In this document: positions 1-11,893 of the stretch, in pieces
Layout: every line of letters starts with the position of its first letter
Position numbering within the stretch: the first letter of the stretch is position 1
NCBI GenBank assembly: GCA_021030905.1
Contig: JAGFMI010000010.1
Coordinates: forward strand, 310,001 to 374,000
Origin: Pyrenula massariospora
Taxonomy: Eukaryota; Ascomycota; Eurotiomycetes; Pyrenulales; Pyrenulaceae
Length of the DNA stretch: 64,000 nt
Reading direction: 5' to 3'
Position numbers and translations under genes: made by a program
The notes under the pieces: model-generated
Told to the model about the DNA's origin: nothing
Database searches by the model: none
Seen by the model: the letters and a program-made list of their open reading frames with translations, nothing else

Positions 1-842
1 TGGCAAGTGCGGTCTGCAAAGGAATATCCAAATTAACACTCTTCCATGAAGCTCAGTGGAGTAGTCTGTGTACCGGGCTCCCAAGCTGTGCCTTGGTCGT
101 AATGGGGACAGGCACGTATGTTCTGAAAGCATGCTGCTCAGAGTTTGTGCGTTTTATCTCGAGCTCTCTAAGTATATCATGTTCGGATTTACCATTTATA
201 TGAAAAGGAATAGGGTGGTTTCTGAACCTGTTCGGAATCTTTGGGGTGCGACATTGTGTACTATAAGTAGTGAAGAGCAGGCGATGGTCATCTATCATCA
301 TTGGAAAGGTTAGCCAACAATTATTGGTGTTGCGAGAAATCAGTTCAGACTGGTCATTTTATAAGAACCGTTGCAGAAAAGTAGTATCGCACTGTTGATG
401 GTTCAATACCTGTTACGGTAATCTTACCAAACTTAGCTCTGGCTGGACCCTTGCACAATCCCATCGACCATCACGCAATTGTGACCATACCCCAGATGGC
501 GTTCCTAGACAGCGGAGTCTTTTGCTTTCTTTTCCCCGCGGCAAGAGTACCGGGAGTAACGGTCAAAAGAATCCAGAACGGGCCTATCAATTCTCGTCAC
601 GCCATTCTGTGGCAGGCTGATAACCTACCAAGCTTGATTGTTTTGCGTGAAAGCCCCTGCAGGCTGCATTTCTCAGATTTGATAAGCTCCCAGGCAATGC
701 CAGCGACCTGGGTCTGCAGAGGCATCCCGCACGCTTGGTTCGATATGACATATGCCGTGTGGTCTGCATAATTGTCAAGGGACTGTCTGCGTAACGCCGT
801 CACTTAGGCCATCGCAATCGTCATTGATCTTTTCTTTAAGTC
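1..842. other. Left-edge region without a supported gene
   Basis: Only short frames on both strands with no recognisable similarity. It includes the upstream region of the enoyl-reductase-like gene; no clear TATA box was found. Confidence 0.4.
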
Positions 843-2294
843 ATGGGAGACTGGAATGGTTTCTTAGATGATTCGGTGATGGGGTCACAGTTCACAAGAT
901 TGCCAGTTGATATTTTTGAGAATCTCATCGCCCCTGAATCTCAGCAAGAAGTGCTGTTGATCGATGGTCGTGGCCAGAACTATCGGCTTGAGCCAAAACA
1001 CGAAATTCCAAGCTGTGCAAAGGATAACGAGATTCTGGTCAAAGTTAGAACCTTTCCTTCATGATTAGCATTCCCCTGACTGTGTACAGATCATTACTGT
1101 TGGATTAAATCCAATAGACTGGAAAGGACCGTGAGGCTGACATTTCCCACAACTTCATAGGATGGCTTTTAAGTGACACTAGTGATTACGGGTTCGGCCT
1201 TCCATCACTTCCATGGATAAATGGCAGAGATCTCGCCGGCGTCGTTATCCAGGCGTCAGCAAATCTACAAAGAATTAGAGTTGGCGACGTCGTGAGTATA
1301 CGATACCCCATGTCGCGGTCAAAGAAGGATACCAACAAGTTCAAACCAGATCCTGAGCCCATCTACAGATTATCGTGACATTCGCAAAGCTGCTTTCCAA
1401 GAGTATGCAATCACGACCGAGCACAACGCTGCGAGGGTGCCAAACAGCCTCCCAATACAGGACAGTGCGGTGGTTGGGGTCGCTTTTGTAGCAGCAGCCA
1501 TTGCACTTGGGATCAGTTTGGGTGTGAATTTCGAGCTTACAGCAGAGGCATTTCAAGGCCCCGACCTACTTCATCTTTGTCGACAGGCATCGCCAGATCT
1601 GTTCGCAGAAGACGTTCGGGGCGAGTGCTTGTATGGAATTGAAGAGAAAGAGAGGGCGAGGGGGGACGACTGGCTGGCAATATGGGGAGGTATGACACAA
1701 ATGTACAGCGTAGTTGAAGCATACTGACAAGTCTAAGCCTCCGCAGCTACAGGATTTGCTGCTCTCCAACTGGCCAAGCTCGCAAATATTCGAGTAATAT
1801 GCGTCGCTGATGTAGCTCGCCACGGAGAGAGGCTACTTGCAGCAGGGGCAGACCTTTTGGTTGACCGCCTAGATCCTGACCGAGCCGTCACAATCATCCG
1901 TAGCGTCACAAGAGGACGATTGCGATTTGGGTTGGACACGGTCGGTAAGGAGAGCGCGGCAAAGCTCCAGGAATGTTTGAGTCACCAGGAGGGTGGCTTT
2001 GGAAGAGCGCACCTCGTGGGCTTAACAGGGCTACCCAAGCTCCCTGCCTCGAACGTCGTCCAACACAAGCTGCCTATTAAGGTCTTTCATGATGTGCCAA
2101 GTATTGGGGAGAGCTTGATGACTTGGCTGGAGAGACTACTAGTGTCTAAGTCGCTTATCTTGCCCAAGGTTGAAAGCGTTCGAGGAGGTCTGAAGGGTAT
2201 CAACGAAGCACTGAATACTATGCGGAAAGGGTCACCTGTGGGAAAACGGATGGCAGTTCCATTGAGCAGAATTTCCTTGGTACCAGTCTCATGA
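843..2294 (+). CDS. Zinc-type medium-chain dehydrogenase, trans-enoyl-reductase-like
   Basis: Five exons restore one 407-residue frame: 843-1043, 1090-1130, 1183-1295, 1369-1689 and 1747-2294; all four introns are GT-AG and the phases sum correctly. The N-terminal GroES-like half contains GLNPIDWK and GRDLAGVV. The Rossmann half starts with IWGATGFAALQLAKLA near residues 222-237 and continues through the AAGADLLVDR stretch. This pattern belongs to the fungal MDR branch that includes trans-acting enoyl reductases of polyketide synthesis (LovC/ToxD type) and plain NADPH quinone or alkene reductases. No polyketide synthase is in the window, so the partner and substrate are unknown. The frame is intact. 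The third donor (GTATAC at 1296) is weaker than the obvious GTGAGT three bases upstream but is the one that keeps the conserved NYRDIRKAAFQEY frame. Confidence 0.85.
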
Positions 2295-3110
2295 GAAGCC
2301 GACGGGGCTCTGGGCAATAGATAGGCGTGACGCCGCCGGCGGACAGAGGTCTCGATTGCTGGCCAAAGGTGAGGGTTGACTGGCGGCATTGGTCCAGATT
2401 GGGGGTGGCATCCCACCGAGTCGCGAGCATAATTCATTGAAGGTCTCTCGCAGCCAGTGATAGACTTGGTGCAGAAGGATGTAACAATGATACGAGAGAT
2501 GGTAGTGGTATTTCTGAAGCGGAGAGCGTTGGAGGTTATCGGCGTGCGGGCAACCACCAGAAGATTGACGCTAATCCTTTTCTGGATTGGGACGCTCTGA
2601 TTGCGCAATACCTCCTTGTCTCATGCAAGAGAGCTCCTCTCTTGCAACACCTTGTCCTGATATCGTCGATTTATAGCGTAAGGCGTGATCAACTGAGTCC
2701 CGCATTCTACCTCTCTCATGCGTGATGACCGGAGTGGCTCTCGCTGAAACCTTCATGCACAGGCTCTCAGAATTAGTTTCAAACCACAAAGCAGAGCCGA
2801 GATCGTTCGCCAGATTCTGCATCCACAATTGCCCACAAGATGGCGCCGCCATGGAGTATCTTCAGCAGTAGCAAGGCGCCAGAAATTTTAGCCTCTCATG
2901 GCGAGCACTGGCCCTAAGATGCTCTAGGCTCCTCAACCTCCACGCTGGATCGGCCTGTGAATGGATCTTGATCGCGTTATGTAAACCTTTATGTCATGTT
3001 GCGGATGAATCTGTCCCTTGTTGATATCCCATCAGCTTCTTCCAAGATTCAACTTATTTCCAAACTTACTTGTACACATAGCACTCTGATAGCTAAACTT
3101 ACTAAACAAA
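2295..3110. other. Intergenic region, reductase to monooxygenase
   Basis: Overlapping short frames only, none recognisable. The last 200 bases presumably hold the monooxygenase promoter; the sequence just before its ATG (CTAAACAAAATG) is A-rich, as fungal leaders often are. Confidence 0.4.
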
Positions 3111-4530
3111 ATGAGCACCAACGGATTCACCAACTTTGGAGACACTCCTGACGACCTTTCTTACGCGGAACAGTTGAACGCGGAATCAGACCGAATCAAG
3201 TTTGCGTAGGGATTGGTACCATTTTGAATTGTTGGAAGTGCTAACAGAAGTTTCCTTGACTGCAGTTATTGGGTTCCTAATGTTTCCGGGGGATTGGTTA
3301 TCTCGAAGATTCCTCAGAAGACGAACTGGGACCTTGAGAGCAACATCAAATATGCCCGAACTGCAGAGAAGGTTGGCTTCGAGTATGCTTTGACTCAAAT
3401 TCGATTCATGGCTGGCTATGGTGCTGTACGTGCTTACTTGTCTGACAATCCCAGAAGGGGTCCTCAATGGGCTAAACCTCGTAGGAAAACCAACACGAAT
3501 CTGTCTCATTCTCCCAAGCTCTTCTTCATTTCACCAAGAAGCTCAATGTCCTCGCGGCCCTACTCCCAGGACCCTGGAATCCGGCGGTTGCTGCGAAGCA
3601 AATCGCCAGCATCGACAACTACACTGGCGGGTAATGCTGTCTCTTATCCGTCTTGCCTTCCAGACGGCTAATGAACCAATCTCCAGTCGCATCGCTGTCA
3701 ACGTCGTCTCCGGCTGGTTCAAACTCGAATTTACCAGCATTGGCCAATGGTGGCTCGATCACTCGGAGCGTTATCGCCGTTCCAAAGAGTTCATCCAATG
3801 CCTTATTGGCATCTGGACTCAGCCCTCCTTCACTTTTACTGGCGACTTCTACCAATTCCACGACTACCCTCTCCAACCCAAACCGCTATCCTGGCCGGGC
3901 CGCCCTCACCCGGAAATCTTCCAAGGCGGCAACAGCTTTGATGCCCGGCAGAACTGCGCCGAGGTTAGTACGTATTACTTCATGAACGGTAATACGCTTG
4001 GGGGCTTCCAGAGTCAAATCGCCGACGTCCGAGACCGCGCCGCCAAGACAGGCCGCGCCTCCGAGATCAAGTTTGCCGTCAACGGCTTCGTCATTGCACG
4101 CGACACCGAGGAAGAAGCCGTCCGCGTCCTACAGGAGATTCAGGGGAAAGCAGACAAAGACGCGGTCGAAGCCTTTGGTGCGCAGGTCCAAAACGCGGGT
4201 GCTAGCACGAGCAACAAGACGGGGATGTGGGCGAACAGCAAGTTTGAGGATCTGGTGCAGTACAACGACGGGTTTAAGACAAAGTTGATCGGCACGCCAG
4301 AGCAGATTGCTGATCGAATCTTGCTATTGAAGAGCCTAGGAGTTAGTGTATTGCTGACGGCTTTTCTACATTACGACGAGGAGATCCAGGCGTTTGGGGA
4401 TAAGGTCCTGCCGCTAGTGAGAAAGCTGGAGAAAGAGGGAAGAGGGAAGGATGCTGAAGACGAGATTCGTAGGACAGGGGACGTGTATCGCGAGAGGGAG
4501 AAGAAAGATCCACCTTCTGAGTCTAAATGA
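3111..4530 (+). CDS. LLM-class FMN-dependent monooxygenase, dimethyl-sulfone monooxygenase-like
   Basis: Exons 3111-3205, 3266-3425, 3485-3630 and 3687-4530 join into 414 residues. The protein shows the luciferase-like TIM-barrel pattern: FAYWVPNVSGGLVISKIPQ, GFEYALTQIRFMAGYGA, GPWNPAVAAKQIASIDNYT, GRIAVNVVSGWFK, and PEIFQGGNSFDARQNCAEV followed by YYFMNGNT. These resemble SfnG-type enzymes, which use reduced FMN and oxygen to cleave the C-S bond of dimethyl sulfone; related fungal paralogues have no assigned substrate. A flavin reductase must supply FMNH2 and none is nearby. The gene is convergent with the aminotransferase, 182 bases away. The C-terminal 35 residues are charged and probably disordered. 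No peroxisomal or secretion signal is visible. Family assignment is firm; the sulfone substrate is inference. Confidence 0.88.
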
Positions 4531-4712
4531 GGGGCCGATGTGACAAAGTAAATTAAACTATCAATTGGCAAACATTCTAGGAACAAATTTCGAAGTATCA
4601 AAGTCAAATAAGAACGGGATTCATGCTGACGCGATAGAATTCATTGGGTATATGATCGGGAATCTAGGAAAGATACTTATGAAAGAGTCGACTTCGACAC
4701 ATCACATTCTAT

Positions 4713-6231
4713 CTACCTCCCCTTTTTTAGCGTCCTTCTCAGAGTTCCTGCCAGCCTCCTAACGCCCTCCTCCAGCCGATCTTCGTCCTCCCACGAAAAA
4801 GACAACCTGAAACAATCTCTAAATCTAAGCTCCTCTTTCTCATTATCATCCCATACCTCAAACCAAGCACCCGGCGCCACAACCACCCCATCTTCCACCT
4901 TTGCTCGTTGGGCCACCGCCGCGGCATCCAACCGACCGGGCAACCGCAACCAAACAAAATATCCTCCGCCTGTTCGTCCACTCTCCTTCGCTTCCTCTCT
5001 ATCCACGTACTCCACCCCGAGTGGCATCAACTCCCTCTCCACAGCCCGTCTCAGTTTCCTCCATCTCTCTCCTAATCTTCCCACCAACCACTGCACATGC
5101 TTCTCCACCACACCACTCTCCACCATCCCCGCCAGCACCTCCGCCACAAACACCGTCGCACACCCCCCACTCTGCGCCGCCCCATACGCCGCCGTCCCCT
5201 CCGCAATCTTCTCGCTGACCCCCTCCACCCACCCCGTCCTCACCCCCGGCCCCACAATCTTACTAAAACTCCCATTCGCAACCGCATTCCCAAACCCATC
5301 CTTCGCCTGCCCAGGCAACATGGCATCCACATCCACCAGCCTCGGCAGCAGCGGCGGCGACTTCTTCCCCTCCACCCCACCCCCACCCCCCCATCTAAGC
5401 AAATCATAAACCTCATCCCCCACCACCAACGCATCCCTCCCCCTCGCCACCCTCACCAGCCCCTCCCGCCGCTCCGCACTCATCACGCGCCCACTCGGAT
5501 TCGCAAACCCGGGCACGCAGTACACAACATGCCGATACACCTTCCCCCCCTCCTTCCCCCACCCCTCATTCCCCCCCTTCCCGTGCTGCTGCTCCCACTC
5601 CCGATCAACCTCCTCCATCTTCCTAGCGAGGTACGCAACATCTAAGCCTTCGGCATCCTCGGGCACGCCCCGCATCCGCCCCCGGAACCCCGCGTCCGCG
5701 AAGATGCGGCAGGCTTGGTAGTAGCACGGGCTCGCCACCCACACTGCACGCGTAGCGGCTGGGTCGGTGAACTGCGCAAGCAGCGTCGCGAGGGCGTGGG
5801 ACGAGCCGGGGGTTATACAGATCCTCTTCGCCCGCTCCGGAACACTTGCGGTAGCGGAGGGGGAGGAGAAGGGCAGGGGGGTGGATGGAGACAAGGGAGC
5901 CGAGGGTGGGAGGGAATAGGCGCGCTCGAGCCAGGACGCGAGGGCGGCGCGGAGGCGCGGGGGCCCGAGGGCGGAGGTGTAGGATAGGGCGGGGTTGGCG
6001 AGGGAGGGGGTGGAGAGGAGGGATGTGGCAGCGTGGGAGAAGGCGGGGGTGGGGAGGAGGGCGTGGTCTGGTCGCGAGTACAGTTAGCGTGGGGGGGAGG
6101 GGTGGGGGAGGGGAGGGAGGCTTACTCGGCCACCCGTTGAACAGGTCGATGGGCTTGGTGTCCCGCTCGGCGCTGGCGAGCTCGGCGTTAACGGCGGTCG
6201 GGCCCGGGGCCCTGATCGAGGACGGGGACAT
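4713..6231 (-). CDS. PLP-dependent class I/II aminotransferase
   Basis: Two exons, 6231-6126 and 6067-4713, give 486 residues; the 58-base intron joins NGWP to HALLPTPAFSHAA in frame. Fold-type I landmarks are in order: ITPGSSHALATLL (cofactor phosphate side), CVPGFANPSGRVMS (the NPxG turn), VVGDEVYDLL (Asp and Tyr near the pyridine ring), SFSKIVGPGVRTGW with the Schiff-base Lys near residue 305, and GGYFVWLRLPG near the C-terminus carrying the carboxylate-binding region. This matches the YER152C / 2-aminoadipate-aminotransferase-like group in fungi; the amino donor cannot be read from sequence. The gene is very GC-rich, with proline and glycine runs, and contains a glycine-rich insertion after the DEVYD motif (GGGGG) that may be a disordered loop. 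It is convergent with the monooxygenase upstream. Confidence 0.85.
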
Positions 6232-6756
6232 GATGTGCTTGAGATTGCGGTTGGTTTGGATTGTATTACTCAGCACACGACGGACGTGTGTTCGTATCTC
6301 TCAGTTCAACACTTTCTCAATCATGAACGCTGGGCCGGGGGGCCGCGCCCGTCTTTTGTGTCATCTCTGGAACACGAATTCGCCACCTATACCCAGTCCA
6401 GCCCATCGGGGTTACTTAGTCAGCCCGACACTGACGGGGCGGTGTATGGTAAGCTATCTGTGCAGTAGGGCTGAGGACCTGGTATCAAGGGATGACATCA
6501 GGGTGGGTTTCATGCCCGTATGCAGGCAGAAAGGGGGTGGTGGAGCATTGGCCAAATTTGGGGGTATGGTGCTCAATACGAATCTAGATGCTAGATCGGG
6601 CAATTTATGCGCCGGTTTTTCCTATGGGTCGTCTAGAACGTGGGAAGAAGGGGGGGGGGTCTAAATTTCACCGCTTTTCATGAGATCTGGCGTGTAAGGA
6701 CTTGATGTTTCACCACCTGCAAAGTAACGTTCTCTGTCACTGCGGCGGTCTCTTTG
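6232..6756. other. Upstream region of the aminotransferase
   Basis: No supported gene. The stretch separates the aminotransferase start from the 3' end of the decayed transporter and contains G-runs near 6650. Confidence 0.35.
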
Positions 6757-8035
6757 TTATTCGATCCTACATAACGATGATATTGGATTTGATGCAGGGA
6801 AGTCTCCCCCGTCCAGCCGTCCCGCTCTTGCGCACCGGCTACTCTCCCTAATCCGCTGACCCCACCGTATCAGAATGGCCGGACTGACGCAGGGTACCGT
6901 CGCAACCGCCGTTGGCACGGCCCTCGCACGGTCGGGTCCGAGAGTACCGTACATCTAGTTGGAGAAGAGCGGAAAGATGGCGGCGAGCAGGCCCCGCAGC
7001 AGGCACTGCGCGGCGTGAACGAACCAGTTGTAGGTCACGTAGACGTATGGGAAGTAGCTGACGAGGATGCAGTCGAATTCGTTGATGGCGAAGCCGACGG
7101 GGACCAGAGCGGGTATGGAGAGGATCCACGGCGCGTGGACGGCAGGGGGCACGGTCCACGCGAAGCATCAGAGTCCGGTTGCGGGGGCCGGGGCGATGAT
7201 GGCGAAGCCGGTGAGCTTGGCTTCGGGGGGAAGTGGGAGGATTGATTTCTCATACTGGGCGATGATGCAGTGGTCGTACAGCCTGGTGACGGTGCAGCAG
7301 ATGAAGCAGATGCCGATGAAGAGGAAGGCTAGCGAGGTTTGCTGGTTAGACAAGCTGTACGATCCATTCACGGTCGGAAGGACATTGGTGAAGAGATAGA
7401 TCAAGGCGAATACCGTTGCGCTCATAAGAGCGGTCAGGGTCACGATCGGCTTGGGGGGAGCTTTAGAGGTCGAAAACGCGCGATACGGAGAAAGGTACAG
7501 CAGTCGGGGACATGGTTCTCAATCAAGACTTGGAGCGAGCAGCCATGCCGCGACAACCGAATTTTCTCGACCTGCATTTGCAGTATGAGGTCTGCGCGGC
7601 TTTGATGGATGGCAAACATCAAAAGCATTATAACACCGGCTATAGCAAACGGCAATAGACAGCGTGCATCTCCTGCACATTGTTATTCAAATGATCCTGC
7701 TGGGTTCAAGGCTTCTTACCAGCCTAAAGAAGTTGTAACACAAGCAGAGGATATGGGTCCAAGTACGAGGCCAATGTTGGCGACTGTTAGCCAGAGGGTA
7801 GTTAACCACACGCGGGCATTTTGATCCTAAAGGTGTTCGATGCTTCCACAGATGACAACACTCGATACGATGGAGACGAGCCAGTACCAAAACGTCCAAA
7901 GAAGACAGCCGCTATGGAGGGAACTGCAGCAACAATGAGGCTCAAGATAACGAATAAGATTGTTGAGGATAGGTGAAGCTTCTTCTGTCCAAAAGATTCG
8001 GAGTATGGGGGAAAGACGGTACCACCACACGCTTA
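6757..8035 (-). pseudogene. MFS drug/polyamine antiporter relic (DHA1 type)
   Basis: Reading three minus-strand frames together recovers a DHA1-type major facilitator: GGTVFPPYSESFGQKKLHL at about 8030-7970, a transmembrane segment ending FFGRFGTG, then SSVVICGSIEHL and QNARVWLTTLWLTVANIG, the cytoplasmic-loop signature SRADLILQMQVEKIR at about 7600, and C-terminal helices ending LLRGLLAAIFPLFSN and MYGTLGP. The reading frame is broken at least five times. There are frameshifts near 7890 and at the C-run near 7455. Stops sit at 7827-7829 (TAG where Trp fits), 7168-7170 (TGA where Trp fits) and 6955-6957 (TAG where Gln fits). The first transmembrane segment and the start codon were not located. 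All three stops are explained by single G:C to A:T transitions. The gene is very unlikely to make a working transporter. Confidence 0.8.
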
Positions 8036-11000
8036 TCCAAGATATCTGCGTTTGGTCAGCTTTCTGCCGCTAGAGTATGTGTAAAGAGAAGTGCGTGGAA
8101 GTAAACCCGAATGTAGCAACAATACCACTGGTCATATTCAAACCCCGCCGCATCAGCCGCTGCAGACTACACCGCAAGACTTACCTAGGTAGCATATGAT
8201 GATGCAGTGATGGAAGGATGCATACTCCTATCGTTCCAACTGCAGTGCTTATAGAAAATTAGTTGTTTGGTTAGGCGCGAGCGCTAGATCGTTATGATCA
8301 CACAAAAAAGTCGAGGAAGACGACGGCAGTCGTGTCGTAGATTTTGCGCGCGTACGACCAGTTGTGAGGATGCTGGGGGGCATCGTGTCTCCAATAAATG
8401 AAGCCATCACATCCCTCCATGACGCCCTGCAGAGCCAGCCGATCTGTCGTGACAGGCATGACTACAGCCTATTCGGCAGGTAATTTATTTGGTTGCAGTG
8501 TGATACTTGAAGAACTCCATGATGGAAATGCAGCTCCCGCAGAGCGTGTCTTTCAGTAGCGTATCATAAGAATAAAAAAGGCGGATGCCTCAAGATCCTT
8601 TATCAAGGTCAATCAAAGTCGGAGTGAAATTGATGCCGAGTGATGGCCATTGTCGGCAATTGATTTGAATTAGCACAGGGGGGGAGGGGAACGTGAGTTT
8701 ATCCTAGATCCCACAGACGTAGCCTTTGGAGGTTTAGAGTTCCCTTTATGGAGAGTTATTTCTTATAATGTCGTGATGAAGTTTTCAGAGAAAATCCATC
8801 CAACCCAGCCAGCACCAGGCTCTATGAAGGACTTTTAGCGACAACGGCATCTTGATTCGTCATATTAGACTTGATCATTCTCGTGGCTGATGATCGAGAA
8901 AATTTTCTTAACGAGCCTCTAGACTCCAAAGGTATGTGTAGCCGAAAGAGCTTTTCGGCAGGAGCAATGCTTCGCGGCACCGACTTTACATCCACCAGGA
9001 GAACGATGACGCATGGAGCCTTAGACAGTACTTAAGCTCCAGCTGAGCTATGGTGCCCATGTGAACTTGCTGAGCGGTGAAGCCGAACACGGGGAACATT
9101 GCAATGCGGTCCTTGTTTGCTGAACACGAACGATATGCTGACTGCAGGTCGAAAAACCTCGGTCGTCTTAGTGCACCCCACTTCCTATGCGGCTCTCGCT
9201 GCCTGGCACAACGTGTCAGCCCTACGATCTTACATGGAATGCAGCCTGCATTCCCCCGAAGGATGGCTGCATGCTCCCCCGTCCAACGTGGCGCTGACTG
9301 CAAGGTCCCAATCTTTCGGTTCTAGGAGTAGGCATTTATGCGCCGAGCGTTCAGAGGCTCCGGGCTGCAGGAGGAGGCATTTCTGACGGTAAGCTTAATT
9401 TAACGCACGCAAATTTTTTTTACCTAATGCCAATATAGCGGCTCAATCATGAGAAACCTGAGAATGGTATGACTATGATCCTGTCAAGAATTGGCGCACA
9501 TCGCGCAGCTCCGACATGGGCCCCTTGTGCCGTAGGCTGCCCCTTGTAAAGGGTGGCAATTCTATGGCCTTTGCCACTTTTGAAAAGAGGTATACTAATC
9601 AGTAACGGAGTTTGACCGGCGTAACCACGAATTTCACTCACGGCTCGACAGAGCCAGCGGTTTGTTACTGGCATTGCTGGGGACGAGTTCACCCGCCTGC
9701 TTCGTAATACACTCGTACCGTCAGCCGCCAGGAGAGAGCAGCACACATGTGATGATGCGCAGTGAGAACTGAATATCAATTCGGCGGTGATAGTACGCTT
9801 GAGGTTACCCAAATTGTTTGGCGAGATCCACCATCTTAACATCATAATGCATTCAGTCCTATACGGCAGGGATCATTATGCACTCATCAATCCCATTATC
9901 TAACGTTCACAGCCACCGCTCAGATACTTCACAGCCATACCTACGTCATCCAAGGGTAGATTAATCTGAGTTCTTGGGTAAATCCTCATGAGGTCAGCAT
10001 CTCCATATCTCGTCACGCAATCGTGCAAATAAGCTCAAAGCTCTTTGCAAGGATTCTCCCGAAGAGGTTACCCCTACTTGTGTTTAGGCTGCCACCCGCT
10101 GACAGAAATCGTGGATCAGATGAGTTCGATTTGACGCGCGAACTCCGCCAGCGTAGATGAAAAGCGCCTGCGTACAACGTGGGCCCCCACGCTTCGGATC
10201 TGTAGCGGCTCCAACTCGTGTGTCGGAAGGATTGTTTGGAGTCAGAGTGGTGGGCTCGTGCCTGATGTTGCAGCAGCTCTGCGTGGATTGCGGTAACATG
10301 CGGGAAAGGAACATTGTGGTATTTTCTTGCATATACGCAGGTTCAGGGCTCGTCTTGATTGTAACGATCGCATCTCTTGCTTTCCTTTCATGGTCAATGG
10401 GATATCGGCGGCTCGTTTTCTGTGGGCAGATTTCTGAGCTGCCAATCAGCCTGACAAGTGCTTGGCTAATTGGCAAACGCTCGTGATTGTGGGTCAATGT
10501 CCCAGCCGTCCGGGCCGCACGATTGATCTAATTTGGTTAACGGAACACTTTTGGTTCCTCCAGGAATAGTAGGGTAGACCTCTTTGTATGCACAGCATCG
10601 CGCCACATCGCGTGCGATACTCTGGGGACCGTTGAGTCGGTATGCATTATCATTGATCGGATCGCGCCGTGCGTGCTCGAAATCGCCCCATGCAGCCCAC
10701 CGGAGTCCAGGGTATACCTAGTATCGGTTATTGATGGTCTCTATCATGACACATAAGCTTAATCGACCAACTTGTCCATGTTTATCACTAGAAACGTTTT
10801 ATGCAAGAATCTTTCGTAAACGAAAACCCATCGCTTCCCCGATTCGGTGAACGGAATGACAAAGCCTCTGCTCGTAACATCGACCAAAATAGGTATTTCA
10901 AAGCCTAGCCTTATAAGTCAGTCATCAATAACTTCGACGTCTTCGTAATGACCCGTGTATGTCATACCAGTACCCGTTCTCTGTGTCATTCTTCATTAAG

Positions 11001-11796
11001 ACCTCTGGCCCATACAGAATGCAGCAAATACTAATCGTGTTCTCATTAATGAGACGCAACGCTTCTGTTGCTTCCATGTTGTATTGCTCTGCTGGCCGCC
11101 ATATTCAAGTGGCGCTGAGGAAGAAAACAAAATAGGAAAGAGAATCCTTCAAGTGGGGAAGGAGCATCTCAAAGTTTATATGTCGCCATTTATTGCTTTC
11201 AATGGTTCTTGAAAGAGTATTGATAGCGGCACGGCGGATTTTGGTGTTACACCAACACATTTCGTCTTACTCGTCTTAAGGTAATTCCGGCGTCCGTACC
11301 CGATATCCAGTTATTTCATCGGCAGAAATTCGCCTGAAAGTAAACTTCCTGTTTCGAGTGTATCGAGAAATCTGTCGTCCTCAAAAGTCTTGCTTAATTC
11401 ATCCACATCAAGCATCTAAAAGTCGCATCGATGAGAAATTTGGTGCTCAAAACCTTTTACATTAAACGAACTTCATGTAGGCAAGAAACTAAACAGCGGC
11501 GGACGTTATCAAAATGTACAGGGACCAGTAACATGTAAACATACTGCTGTTCTGACAGTTAAATAAGAGTATTTTCCATTGAAAAACTGTTCATCTCTCC
11601 CTAACGTAGAACGATACTCCACGTAATGAGAAAGAGCTGTCATTCCCCCAGAAACTGGGCAGATTTGTAATGATGATGGCAGCTGTCAAAGACGAGGCGG
11701 AGTATACACGTATGATTCATCCCGAGTCAGCTAAATGCTAACTGGATGGCAAATGTTTGGATCCACAATGTTGCCCGTGTTCGAGGGGTAAGGAGA
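8036..11796. other. 3.8 kb gene-poor region
   Basis: It contains the unlocated 5' end of the MFS relic and then about 3.5 kb with frames of at most 137 codons, overlapping on both strands and unrecognised (for example 9447-9845 and 10084-10497). No transposon ends or clear repeats were seen by eye. Confidence 0.4.
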
Positions 11797-11805
11797 TATA
11801 AATAA
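11797..11805 (+). promoter_or_regulatory. TATA box for the TauD-type dioxygenase gene
   Basis: A TATAAATAA match lies 8 bases before an in-frame ATG at 11813 and 89 bases before the ATG at 11894. Transcription from this box would start near 11825-11835, beyond the first ATG, which decides in favour of 11894 as the start codon. Confidence 0.55.
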
Positions 11806-11893
11806 GGTAGTGATGGGAAAAGGCCCAAGAGCAATTTTCTCTTCCTTATTTCCACGTTTTCATTTGAGGTCATTCAAAGCAGTTCTCCAAAAG

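Noticed and set aside
4901-6664. Long plus-strand frames opposite the aminotransferase
   Set aside because: They are rich in Pro, Arg and Gly and mirror the GC-rich aminotransferase coding strand.
9077-10497. Several frames of 80-137 codons on both strands
   Set aside because: They overlap each other, change frame, and resemble nothing known; most likely chance frames.
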